Positions 11,127-22,148 of a stretch of 64,000 bases of DNA are shown in pieces. Both the position numbers and the translations under genes were made by a program. The notes under the pieces were generated by a model. That model saw only the letters and a list, made by a program, of their open reading frames with translations. It was not told the origin of the DNA and made no database searches. Origin of the DNA: Lithodes maja (taxonomy: Eukaryota; Arthropoda; Malacostraca; Decapoda; Lithodidae); assembly GCA_037953745.1 (NCBI GenBank), contig JBAKBP010007454.1, positions 35,775 through 99,774 on the forward strand, given 5' to 3'. Position 1 is the first letter of the stretch; each line of letters opens with the position of its first letter.

Positions 11127-12729
11127 GGGTAGAATGTAGAGTTCGGGCGTACCGCCACCATTGTTTACACTGCGTAGAGCGGCGACGGAAGCTTGCCATC
11201 ATGTTCCCGTCTATTTTGACTGCCATTGGATACAATAATATGTTGAGGGGAGGGCTTTGCGGCAATTGTTTGGTTGTTTGCCCCCTACTGGCAATATATA
11301 TGATGATGACAACACGTCATGGGGGCAAAGCCCCCCATCACGTCATGGGGGCAAAGCCCCCTCTCAACATATTATTGTATCCAATGGCATTCAAAATAGA
11401 CAGGAACATTATCGCAAGTGTCCGACGCCGATACCGCCGCCGTAATGTTTACATATGTCGATCACCGTGGTTAAAGGCTGGTTCACACATAGCCGAGTCG
11501 GTGCGCGAGTCCAACACGAGTCACACTCGTCGATTATCGCCATCGCTGGAGGCTGAGTCGGCCGCGAGTAGCAATTGTTCCCGAGTCAAGGAGAGTGTAA
11601 CACGAGTTAACTCGATTCAATACGAGTCAACACGTGTTCATGCAAGAGTCTGTACAAGTAACTGAGAGTCAAAACGAGTGTAACACGAACCCAACACGAG
11701 TGTCAAAAATTTGAAAAATAATGGCCACATTCCAGGGCACGTAAACAAAGAGTATGGACGAGTTAACGCGATTGTTATACGGATCAACACGATTTTTATA
11801 CGGATCAACACGAAAGACAACGCGTTGACTCTCGTTGGATCTCTGTTGCACACGTGTTGACTCGTGTTACATCCGTGTAAACTCTCGTTGATTCTTCCTA
11901 CATTTTTGAAATAACGGTATTTCAAATGACACTTGCTTTTTCGTGTTACACTCGTGTTTTTTTCTCAGTGGATCATGTTTACTCTTGTTTACTCGTGTTT
12001 TCACTTGTGTTTGAATCGTGTAAACTCTGGCATCATGGGGGCACCAAATTTTGGCACTCACATTTGTGCTTTCTACTCTTGTTGATACGTGTTGCATGTG
12101 TGTTACATACGTGTTGTTGCGTGTAGAAACGTGTTGCTTCGTCAACGTCGAAATGATGACGAAAAGCGGCGAATCACCAAAGAGTGTTACACGGGTTTAC
12201 ACGAGTCAACACGAGTTAACACAAATAACGAAGAGTTATTCAGAGTCAAACACGAGTTAACACGTATGTACACGAGTCTACACGTATTTAGGCCACACTC
12301 ATGGGTACTCGCCACGGGACCCAAAAATTTCATGCATGCATGAAATTTTTGGACCCTGTGGCGAGTACCCACGAGTGTGTCGAGTATACACGAGCGTAGC
12401 ACGAGTCTATACGAGTGTTGAGGAGTATCGACGAGTCATTGCTGAATAGCAAAATTTCATCACTCGTGTTGGACTCGCGCACCGACTCGGCTATGTGTGA
12501 ACCAGCCTTTAGTTCGCGTCTATTTTGAAGGCGTTTTTTTTCTCGGTTATTTGCCTCCTGCTGGCAATATATATGATGATGACAATATGTCATGGGGGGG
12601 GTGACCCCCCTCAACCTATTATTGTATCCAAAAGCAGTCAAATAGATGGGAACATGATAGCCAGCATCCGCCGCCGCTCCGCGTAGTGTAAACAAGGCTG
12701 GCGGTACACCCGAACTCTACATTCTACCC
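11127..12729. mobile_element. 1.6 kb inverted-repeat element (host of the ACGAGT element)
   Basis: The ends GGGTAGAATGTAGAGTTCGGG and CCCGAACTCTACATTCTACCC are inverted copies. The inverted similarity continues inward for about 190 bases (GTACCGCCA, TTGTTTACACT, ATCATGTTCCC, TCTATTTTGACTGC, TTGGATACAATAAT). No transposase is encoded, so it is non-autonomous. A clear target-site duplication is not visible. It contains direct repeats of CATGGGGGCAAAGCCCCC at 11327-11366 and carries the inner element 11474-12509. Confidence 0.75.
11474..12509. mobile_element. ACGAGT-rich palindromic MITE
   Basis: The element has perfect 48 bp terminal inverted repeats beginning AAGGCTGGTTCACACATAGC and is flanked by TA (or TTA) at 11472-11473 and 12510-12511. 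The interior is filled with about twenty ACGAGT or ACTCGT words, mostly as AACACGAGT in the outer parts and the reverse form in the middle. It also has a long hairpin at 12296-12376. There is no transposase. The pre-insertion site can be read from the related sequence at about 10490 (GCGGTTAACATCGCG). Superfamily is uncertain: TA suggests Tc1/mariner, TTA suggests PIF/Harbinger. Confidence 0.8.
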
Positions 12730-12784
12730 CACTAATTTTCCAACTAGCATAACCGATGATTATCAATGATCAATCCCAGTCAGA

Positions 12785-13634
12785 AACGTCCATGCTTCCC
12801 TCCCATAAGTCAATGTCGGGATTACCACACTGTCATGCAAGGACTTCTTTACTTCCATGCTGATCACCCTATTTCTTCTTACTGCTTTCAGAGTTCCTAC
12901 AACGCTCTTCCCCTGTTACACTTTCTCCCACACTTCTTCATCCATAGGCCTACTCACATCTTTACTCAACACACTGCCCAAATACTTAAATGAGCTGACA
13001 TTCTTCATAGCCGTTCAACCTCACTTCACACTCTATGGTTGCACCCCTTTCAATGACCATAATATTGTTCTTCCTAGCATTTACCTCCAGATTCCATTTT
13101 TCACACACTGTTCCAAACATATTTACCTGACCCTGCAACTCCCATTGACTATCGCTCATCAGAACTGTGTTGTCAGCAACAGTAGTACCGGTACTGTACT
13201 GTTGAGGAAACTTCCACTCGTTTCCTTCCCTTATCAGCGGTACACCAACATCCGCTGCTCTTCCTTGTATTTCTTTCATGACTTCATCCATATACTGTAC
13301 TGGTATATATTGAACAACCATCGGGACATCACATACACCCTTGCTTTAACCCAACATTCAGATTAAAGAACTCGCTCTGTTAATTATCCACACATACTGA
13401 CACCTTTGCACCCTCATACATGCTCTTAATTGCTTTCAGCAACTTGCCATCTACTCCGTATATTTTCAGTACCGGTACCGGTACTTTCCACATACCTTCT
13501 CTATCAATTCTGTCATAGGCCTTCTCCAACTCCATAAATGCAGCATACAACTTTTGTCGCTTCTCCAGATATTTCTCCACAACACATTTCCGGGCAAAAA
13601 TCTGAGCTACACATCCTCTTCCCTTCCTAAGATG
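12785..13634 (-). mobile_element. RTE LINE fragment A (degenerate)
   Basis: Reverse-strand remnants of RTE reverse transcriptase: pieces with FMELEKAYDRIDREG and YGVDGKLLKAIKSMYEGAK (13380-13664), and with VLMSDSQWELQGQVNMFGTVCEKW (12986-13321, given here in part). The FADD box is damaged and the frames are broken. Both ends are lost. Confidence 0.8.
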
Positions 13635-13934
13635 ACTACAGTATGCTAACCGTTTCCCCCGCAATACTGACTGAAAATGCCCAAATATATTGCATGTCCT
13701 CTTCAGATTTATCTAAAATATGTAAAATTACACCAAATACCACTACAGTAGCACTGAAATCAATAAAACTCACTAACAGGATAAATAAATGGAAGAAATA
13801 CTCCAAAAGATTAATATGTTAACCCTATACCCAGCAATACTGACTGAAAATGCCTAAATAGATTGCATGTGCTCTTCAGATTTATACATACATACGTACA
13901 TAACATTTTAAGACTGAGTGCTCCACACAGATGT

Positions 13935-14226
13935 GCAGTTTCAGTCTCTTTTCTTAATGGCGGCGTTCCAGGCAACCCTGTTGAGGGATGCTTTACTTGT
14001 CAAGTTTTTGGATTTGAGATCGGCACGTATAGTCCGATTCCAGGTCTTACTCGGTCCACCCCTTGGTGCAGCTCCCTCCACAATCGCAGACCTGCATCTT
14101 TTCACCCAATTTTGTTCATCCATTCTCTCCACATGTCCATACCATCCCAGTTTACTTGTACGCATCTCCTCGCTAATACTCTTTATACCTAAACGTCTCT
14201 TCAGCTCATCATTTGTTATTCTGTTG
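13935..14226 (-). mobile_element. RTE-like LINE C-terminal fragment, second subfamily
   Basis: The reverse strand encodes RTSKLGWYGHVERMDEQNW, then KTWNRTIRADLKSKNLTSK and a stop at about 13941. This is the same W-(F/Y)-GH-V-ERM tail domain as in the other LINEs here but a clearly different lineage. Only the C-terminal tail is present. Confidence 0.75.
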
Positions 14227-14340
14227 ACATTCTTTATCTGAAATATGTAAAATTACACCAATTACCAACTACATTACCAACAAATTTAATAAAGTACACT
14301 AACAGGATAAAGAAAATGTAAGAAATAGCCCTAAAGATGA

Positions 14341-15782
14341 ATTTATCTATCTATCTATTGACGGACGCCTTGATCCCCGAAGGATTGTCCACGAACGAAA
14401 CACCCCTATGCACCTCTGTCCCCAGTCAGTCGACGCCCCTCCTCCCATCCAGCACCGCTTTCACGCATATACTTCTTAACTCCATCCTTCCACCTCTCTC
14501 TCGGTTTATTTCTCCCTCTGTCCTTCCACCTCACTCGTACACGCTCTTAGTCATTCTCTCGCTTCCCATACGTTCCACATGGCCGAACCATCTCAAGGTG
14601 TTCTTTTTCGCACTTTCCAGTCCATTCACACCACACCTCTCTCGTACTTCCTCATTCGTCTGTCTATCCCTCCATGTAACTCTGCACACACTTCTCAAGT
14701 AACTCATTTCCATCCCTTTCACTCTTGGTTTGAATCTCTCCAACAACGTCCATGCTTCGCTTCCGTAAGTCAGTGTCGGGATTACCACACTGTCATGCAA
14801 TGACTTCTTCAGTTCCATGCTGACCACCCTATTTCATGTTACTGCTTTCAGCATTCCTACAACCCTCTTCCCCTGTTGCACCCTTTCCCACACTTCTTCA
14901 TCCATACTCCCATCTTTACTCTGTACACTGCCAAGATACTTAAATGAGCTGACAATCTCCATAGCCTGACCGTTCAACTTCACCTCACACTCTGTGGCTT
15001 CACCCCTTTCGAAGACCATAACCTTGCTCTTCCCCGCATTTACCTTCAGATTCCATTTTTCGCACACTGTTCCAAAAATATTTACCAGACCCTGCAACTC
15101 CCATTCATATCATCAGCAAACAGCAGTACACAAACATCCACTGCTCTTCCTTGTATTTCTTTTATGACTCCATCCATATACTGTATATATAGAACAACCA
15201 TCTGGACATCACACACCCTTGCTTTACCAAACATTCAGATCAAAGAACTCCCTCTGTTCATTCTTCACACGTACTGTACCTTTGCACTCTCATACATACT
15301 CTTCACTGCTTTCAGCAACTTGCCATCTACTCCATATATTCTCAGTACAGTACTTCTCTATCAACTCTGTCATTCCACTCGTTGCCTTCCCTTATTAGTG
15401 GTACACCAACATTCACTGCTCATCCTTGCATTTCTTTTATGACTCCATCCATATACAGTTCAGTATATATTGAACAACCACGGGGACATCACACACTCTT
15501 TCTTTAATCCAAATTTCAGATCAAAGAACTCGCTCTGTTCATTCTCAACACATACTGACACCTTTGCACCCTCATACATGCTTTTCACTGCTTTCAGCAA
15601 CTTGCTATCTGCTCCGTATATTCCAAGTACTTTCTACATACCGGTACCTTCTCTATCAACTCTGTCATAGGCCTTCTCCAAGCCCATGAAGGCAGCATAC
15701 AACTTTTGTCCCTTCTCAAGATATTTCTCCACAACATATTTCAGGGCAAAGATCTGAGCTACACATCCTATTCCCTTCCTAT
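14341..15782 (-). mobile_element. RTE LINE fragment B (degenerate, internally duplicated)
   Basis: The 3' end is marked by a TATCTATCTA tail at 14341-14360. The reverse strand then encodes the C-terminal tail (TLTYGSEAWTLLERF, NTLRWFGHVERM), an RT part (VFERGEATECEVKLNGQAME) and more upstream RT. The segment around 15150-15700 contains two overlapping copies of the same RT stretch, so it has suffered an internal duplication. Frames are broken. Confidence 0.8.
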
Positions 15783-16145
15783 GATGAAATACTGTATGTT
15801 AACCGTTTCCCCAGCAATACTAACTGAAAATGCCCAAATGTATTGCATGTGCTCTTCTGATTTATCTAAAATTTGTAAAATTATACCAAATACCAACTAC
15901 ATTAGCACAAAACTCAATCAATCACAGAAACAGGATAAAAACATAGAATAAATACCCCAAAAGATGAATACGTTAACCCTTTCCCCAGCAATACTTACTG
16001 AACATGCACAAATAAATTGCATGTGCTCTCCAGATTTAGCTGAAATATGTGAAATTACACCAAATACTAACTACATTAGCACACAAATCAATCAAGCACT
16101 TTAACAGGATAAATAAAATGGAAGAAATAGCCCAAAAATGAATTT

Positions 16146-16216
16146 ATCTATAGCCTACCGGTATATATTGCCGGACACCTTGATCCCCGAAGGGTTGACC
16201 ATGAACGAAACGCCTG
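16146..16216 (-). mobile_element. RTE LINE 3'-end remnant
   Basis: About 70 bases match the extreme 3' end of the LINE family (CCTTGATCCCCGAAGGGTTG, compare GATCCCCGAAGGGGTGGCC at 16419). Nothing upstream is preserved. Confidence 0.65.
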
Positions 16217-16387
16217 CGTATTTCAAGCTCGCTTGAGTTATCACTCGATCGTCTTTTAGAGCTTTTTGGCCCCGGGTAATTACCACACCATCGCGTCATA
16301 AGGAGTTTGAGGGGGTTAAATTGCTAGATACATAGAGGAAGAGGAATGCCAAGTAAAGCTAAACAAAAATATAAGATATTTTTAACA

Positions 16388-18978
16388 TCTATCTATCATC
16401 TATTGCCTGACGCCGTGATCCCCGAAGGGGTGGCCAAGAACGAACCGCCCCCACGCACCTCTGTCCCCAGTCAGTCGACGCCCCTCCCCCCAACCAGCAC
16501 CGCCTTCGTTCATGTACTTCCTCACTCCATCCTTCCACCTCTCATTCGGTCTATCTCTCCCTCTCTGTCCCTCCACCTCGCTCTCATACACCCTCTTAGT
16601 CATTCTCTCGCTTTCCATACGTTCCATATGGCCGAACCATCTCAAGTTGTTCCTTTTCACACTTTCCAGCACATCTACCTCCACACCACACCTCCTTCTT
16701 ACTTCCTCATTAGTCTGTCTATCCTTCTATGTAATTCCGCACGCACTCCTTAAGTATTTCATTTCCACTGCTCTCACTCTTGGTCTGAGTCTCTCAACCA
16801 ACGTCCATGCGTCGCTTCCGTAAGTCAGTGTCGGGATTACCACACTGTCATGCAAGGATTTCTTCACTTCCATACTGACCACCCTATTTCTTGTTACTGC
16901 TTTTAGCGTTCCTACAACCCTCTTCCCCTGCTGTACCCTCTCCCGCACTTCTTCATCCATAGTCCCATCTTTACTCAACACACTGCCCAGATACTTAAAA
17001 GAGTTGACGATCTCCATAGCCTGACCGTTCAGCTTCATCTCACACTCTGTGACTTCACCCCTTTCGAAGACCATAACCTTGCTCTTCCCCGCATTTACCT
17101 TCAAATTCCGTTTTTCGCACACTGTTCCAAACTCATTTACCAGACCCTGCAACTCCCATTCATTATCACTCATCAGAACTGTATCATCCGCAAACAGCAG
17201 TATAGGTAGCTTCCACTCAATTCCCTCCCTTTTCAGCGATACACCAACATCCACTGCTCTTGATAGTATTTCTTTCATAACTCCATCCATATATACAGTA
17301 AACAACCACGGGGACATCACACACCCCTGTTTCAAACCAACATTCAGGTCAAAGAACTCGCTCTGCTCACTCTCCACACGTACTGCCACCTTTGCACCCT
17401 CATACATGCTCTTCACTGCTTTCAGCAACTTGCCCTCTACTCCGTATATTCTAAGTACTTTCCACAAACCTTCTCTATCCACTCTGTCATAGGCCTTCTC
17501 CAAGTCCATAAAGGCAACATACACCTTTTGTTTCTTCTCCAGATACTTCTCCACAACACAATTCAGGGTAAAAATCTGATCTACACATCCTCTTCCCTTC
17601 CTAAAAACCTCCCTGCTCGTCGCCTATCCATTTCTCCGTTCTCACTCTCACTTTCTCAATCACTACCGGTACCCTACTGTATACCTTCCCTACTACGCTT
17701 AGAAGACATATTCCTCGGTGGTTACCACACACTCCTCTTTCCCCTTTGCCCTTATATAGGGGGACTATTATGCCAGTCTTCCAGTCATCGGGTGCACTCC
17801 CCTTCTCCCATGCTAGTTTGCACATTTTCCATACCCATTCTATCACTATCTCACCACCATACCTCAACATTTCCCCACACACTCCATCTGTTCCTGGTGC
17901 TTTCCCCAACTTCACTCTTTTCATGGCTTCCCACACTTCTGACCTCCTGATCCCCACCTCCTCCTCCACTACTTCTCTTCTTCTCCCTCCCATACCATAT
18001 CCAGCTATGTTTGCTGGCTCTTCATTCCTTTCATTTAGCAACTCACTGAAGTACTCCCTCCATCTTTCGACTCTCTCTTGCTTCTCGGCTAGCATTCTCC
18101 CATTCTTATCTTTCACACCCTTACAGTTTCCCTTGCTACCTTCCCTAACTTTCTTGACTTCTTTCCAGAACAGTTTCTTACTCTCCCTCCATTTTACACT
18201 CAGATTCCTTCCAAATTCCTCATCTACTCTTCTCTTACTTTCCTTCACTACTCTCTTCACCACCCTCTTACTCTCCACGTACCTCGCTCGTTTCTGTCTC
18301 TCGGAATCTTCATTCCCTCTACTACCCAACCACTCTCTATATGCTTTCTTCTTTTCTTCCACAGCTATTCTTACCTCTTCTGTCCACCATGCTGTACCTG
18401 TCACTCCCCTCCCTCTTCTCCTCACTCCACACACCTCCTCACATGCTGCACATATCTCATCCTTAAACACCTTGCTCATCTCCTCCACTTCCTCCATAAC
18501 TTCCAGGTCGAACCCCCCTAGTCGTCTTTCCACTGCTCTCCTGTACTCCTCCCTGACTTCCTCCTCCTGCAACCTCTCCACCCTCCTCACCATTCCACCC
18601 TCCTCTCGCCTCCCTCCCGCTCTCCTCACCCACTTCTTTTGTATCCTAACCTTAGCTACCACTACATAATGATCAGACAGACCCCCTCCAATACCCCTAT
18701 ACACCCTAGCATCCATCACAGATTTCTTCATTCGTTCATCCACACATACATAATCAATCAATGACTTTCGTTCCACCACTGTCTTATCCTTCATCGTCAA
18801 CATCCGTTTCCACGTGTACCTGTGTATCATTCTGTGTCGGAAGAAGGTGTTGGCTATCCACAGCCTCCTCCCCACACATACGTCCATAAGTGCACTACCA
18901 TTCCCATTCACCTCTGATGGTACCCCCCACCCTCCCACCACTCCCTCAACTTTCCTATCACCCACCTTACCATTCATA
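16388..18978 (-). mobile_element. RTE LINE C, 5'-truncated, copy in block 1
   Basis: The reverse strand carries most of an RTE ORF very close to the plus-strand LINE at 19296. It has the end of the endonuclease (LIDYVCVDE, GGLSDHYVVV), the linker, and the RT with AFMDLEKAYDRV and LLFADDTVLMS. It then has the C-terminal tail and a TAGATGTT-type 3' tail. Frames break near 17590 (one-base shift and an extra PV near VYSRV) and near 16730. In block 1 it ends at 18978 by the block breakpoint; in block 2 the same LINE extends to 33774. Confidence 0.9.
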
Positions 18979-19286
18979 CATTCGCTTCTAATTTAACTGC
19001 TGGGGTAAACTTGGTAAAGCCACCCTCAATCCGCCGGCCGGTAACAAAACAATTTACCCAATGCCTGGCCGTGAGATACAATAATGGGTTGAAGGGGCTT
19101 TATCCCCCTATGACTTATTGTCATCATCATCTATATCACCAGCAGGGGCAAATAACCACAGTCAAATTAGACGCGAATGTAGGTGCGAGCGTGCGACTAC
19201 GTAAATAAAGGGGACGATAGACCCGCTAACACAACTCTTAACGCATTTTTTCCTAATGTATTAGATTTTTTTATATTTATGACCTC
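18979..19286. other. Spacer left of the full-length LINE
   Basis: This unique-looking 308 bp lies between the right edge of block 1 and the LINE target-site duplication. It has a TTAA at 18993-18996, a GGCCGGTAACAAAA stretch near 19033 that resembles the end of the gypsy LTRs, and a copy of the dispersed GATACAATAAT repeat at about 19075-19185. I see no gene. Confidence 0.6.
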
Positions 19287-19295
19287 AACAGTTGA
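19287..19295 (+). repeat. LINE target-site duplication, left
   Basis: AACAGTTGA here is repeated exactly at 23148-23156, directly after the TAGATAG tail of the LINE. It fixes the LINE's 5' end at 19296. Confidence 0.85.
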
Positions 19296-19486
19296 GGTCC
19301 CCCCCTGGGGGTTAGGGAATAGAATATGCCCCACGTGCCTTCTGCGTGTCGTAAGAGGCGACTAAAGAGGTTGGGTCGGTGGGCTTGCGACCCCCACCCG
19401 GAAAAAATATCTAAGCAAAAAAAAACGAACGAACAGCCTCGGATGCGGACGGAACCAACGTTGACGAACCACGACCGACTAAGGAC

Positions 19487-22148
19487 ATGCCTTCGGACAT
19501 TCTGAGAATGGCTACATGGAATGTTAGTGGCATGAATGATGGCACAAAAGAGAGAGAGGTTCTGGAAGTGTTAGTGAATGCCAGGCTGGATGTATGTGGA
19601 ATGACAGAGACCAAATGGAAAGGTTCAGATGTGAGAGAGTGGGAGTGTGGAATGGGTGTGTGTGCTGGAGTGAGTGAAGGAACAGCGAGAGAAGGTGCAT
19701 GTTTGTTTGTAAGTAGCAAATGGAAGGAATGTGTAAGAGAGTATGGGTCTGTGGGTTCAAGGATTGTGTGGGTGAGAATGAAAGTAGGAATACAAACGTG
19801 GGTGATTGTATGCGTGTATGCCCCGACAGAGGATATACTTGAAAGAAAGAAAGAGGAGTTCTGGATGAATGTGGAGGCGTGCCTGGAGAAGTTTGACAAG
19901 AACGAAAGAATATTTCTGATTGGAGATATGAATGGTAAGGTGGGTGATAGGAAAGTTGAGGGAGTGGTGGGAGGGTGGGGGGTACCATCAGAGGTGAATG
20001 GGAATGGTAGTGCACTTGTGGACGTATGTGTGGGGAGGAGGCTGTGGATAGCCAACACCTTCTTCCGACACAGAATGATCCACAGGTACACGTGGAAACG
20101 GATGTTGACGATGAAGGATAAGACAGTGGTGGAACGAAAGTCATTGATTGATTATGTATGTGTGGATGAACGAATGAAGAAATCTGTGATGGATGCTAGG
20201 GTGTATAGGGGTATTGGAGGGGGTCTGTCTGATCATTATGTAGTGGTAGCTAAGGTTAGGATACAAAAGAAGTGGGTGAGGAGAGCGGGAGGGAGGCGAG
20301 AGGAGGGTGGAATGGTGAGGAGGGTGGAGAGGTTGCAGGAGGAGGAAGTCAGGGAGGAGTACAGGAGAGCAGTGGAAAGACGACTAGGTGGGTTCGACCT
20401 GGAAGTTATGGAGGAAGTGGAGGAGATGAGCAAGGTGTTTAAGGATGAGATCTGTGCAGCATGTGAGGAGGTGTGTGGAGTGAGGAGAAGAGGGAGGGGA
20501 GTGAAAGGTACAGCATGGTGGACAGAAGAGGTAAGAATAGCTGTGGAAGAAAAGAAGAAAGCATATAGAGAGTGGTTGGGTAGTAGAGGGAATGAAGATT
20601 CCGAGAGACAGAAACGAGCGAGGTATGTGGAGAGTAAGAGGGTGGTGAAGAGAGTAGTGAAGGAAAGTAAGAGAAGAGTAGATGAGGAATTTGGAAGGAA
20701 TCTGAGTGTAAAATGGAGGGAGAGTAAGAAACTGTTCTGGAAAGAAGTCAAGAAAGTTAGGGAAGGTAGCAAGGGAAACAGTAAGGGTGTGAAAGATAAG
20801 AATGGGAGAATGCTAGCCGAGAAGCAAGAGAGAGTCGAAAGATGGAGGGAGTACTTCAGTGAGTTGCTAAATGAAAGGAATGAAGAGCCAGCAAACATAG
20901 CTGGATATGGTATGGGAGGGAGAAGAAGAGAAGTAGTGGAGGAGGAGGTGGGGATCAGGAGGTCAGAAGTGTGGGAAGCCATGAAAAGAGTGAAGTTGGG
21001 GAAAGTACCAGGAACAGATGGAGTGTGTGGGGAAATGTTGAGGTATGGTGGTGAGATAGTGATAGAATGGGTATGGAAAATGTGCAAACTAGCATGGGAG
21101 AAGGGGAGTGCACCCGATGACTGGAAGACTGGCATAATAGCCCCCCTATATAAGGGCAAAGGGGAAAGAGGAGTGTGTGGTAACCACCGAGGAATATGTC
21201 TTCTAAGCGTAGTAGGGAAGGTATACAGTAGGGTAGTGATTGAGAGAGTGAGAGTGAGAACGGAGAAATGGATAGGCGACGAGCAGGGAGGCTTTAGGAA
21301 GGGAAGAGGATGTGTAGATCAGATTTTTACCCTGAATTGTGTTGTGGAGAAGTATCTGGAGAAGAAACAAAAGGTGTATGTTGCCTTTATGGACTTGGAG
21401 GAGGCCTATGACAGAGTGGATAGAGAAGGTTTGTGGAAAGTACTTAGAATATACGGAGTAGAGGGCAAGTTGCTGAAAGCAGTGAAGAGCATGTATGAGG
21501 GTGCAAAGGCGGCAGTACGTGTGGAGAGTGAGCAGAGCGAGTTCTTTGACCTGAATGTTGGTTTGAAACAGGGGTGTGTGATGTCCCCGTGGTTGTTTAC
21601 TGTATATATGGATGGAGTTATGAAAGAAATACTATCAAGAGCAGTGGATGTTGGTGTATCGCTGAAAAGGGAGGGAATTGAGTGGAAGCTACCTATACTG
21701 CTGTTTGCGGATGATACAGTTCTGATGAGTGATAATGAATGGGAGTTGCAGGGTCTGGTAAATGAGTTTGGAACAGTGTGCGAAAAACGGAATTTGAAGG
21801 TAAATACGGGGAAGAGCAAGGTTATGGTCTTTGAAAGGGGTGAAGTCACAGAGTGTGAGGTGAAGCTGAACGGTCAGGCTATGGAGATCGTCAACTTTTT
21901 TAAGTATCTGGGCAGTGTGTTGAGTAAAGATGGGACTATGGATGAAGAGGTGCGGGAGAGGGTACAACAGGGGAAGAGGGTTGTAGGAACGCTAAAAGCA
22001 GTAACAAGAAATAGGGTGGTCAGTATGGAAGTGAAGAAGTCCTTGCATGACAGTGTGGTAATCCCGACACTGACTTACGGAAGCGAAGCATGGACGTTGG
22101 TTGAGAGACTCAGACCAAGAGTGAGAGCAGTGGAAATGAATTACTTAA
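19487..22148 (+). CDS. RTE LINE ORF: endonuclease and reverse transcriptase (interrupted)
   Basis: The protein nicks target DNA and reverse-transcribes the LINE RNA at the nick. The apurinic-like endonuclease lies at residues 8-255, with WN 11-12, catalytic E41, D147-x-N149 in GDMN, and D249-H250 in LSDHY. A basic linker follows, then the RT at about 500-760: GKVPGTDGV at 505 (Ala is replaced by Val relative to LINE C), the first catalytic Asp in MDLEEAYDRV at 636, and FADD at 740-743. The frame is open from the ATG at 19487 to the TTAA at 22145-22148. The MITE then breaks it, adding about 8 foreign residues and a stop at 22174. MITE plus one TTAA is 633 nt, so the frame would resume in phase at 22782. 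Start choice: first ATG, 191 bases from the LINE start, directly before the endonuclease. Confidence 0.93.

Larger units (their letters stand above)
13649..16147. repeat. Interspersed ~170 bp AT-rich unit, several copies
   Basis: A unit with the words CCCCAGCAATACTGACTGAAA, TTGCATGTGCTCTTCAGATTT, ATATGTAAAATTACACCAAA and AACAGGATAAATAAAATGGAAG recurs at about 13649-13820, 13821-13900, 14236-14340, 15797-15970 and 15971-16147, between and next to the LINE fragments. The last two copies are adjacent. I do not recognise the family; it may be a 3'-flanking or satellite-derived sequence. Confidence 0.7.
7431..18978. repeat. Duplicated 11.55 kb block, copy 1
   Basis: This block recurs at 22149-33708 with the same order of all internal parts and only scattered substitutions and small indels; the coordinate offset drifts from 14718 to 14730. 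The left edge is exactly the left end of the TTAA MITE. To its left, copy 1 has a gypsy LTR while copy 2 has the body of a LINE. The right edge lies inside a minus-strand LINE, which continues 66 bp further in copy 2 before its own 5' truncation point. A real segmental duplication and an assembly duplication both fit. Confidence 0.9.

Noticed and set aside
11201..11665. 154-residue frame across the inverted-repeat elements
   Set aside because: Spans the border of two non-autonomous elements and translates ACGAGT repeats; no protein features.
11474..12509. CRISPR-like array
   Set aside because: ACGAGT words are short, irregularly spaced and in both orientations, in a eukaryotic transposon; there are no direct repeats with uniform spacers.
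17746..18669. 307-residue frames antisense to the LINE (also 20236-21159 and 32476-33399)
   Set aside because: Exact antisense of the Lys/Glu/Arg-rich LINE linker, giving Ser/Leu/Thr-rich shadows.
19296..19400. HDV-like self-cleaving ribozyme at the LINE 5' end
   Set aside because: Such ribozymes are known in some RTE-type elements and the GG start and CTAA fit loosely, but I could not pair a convincing nested double pseudoknot by eye.
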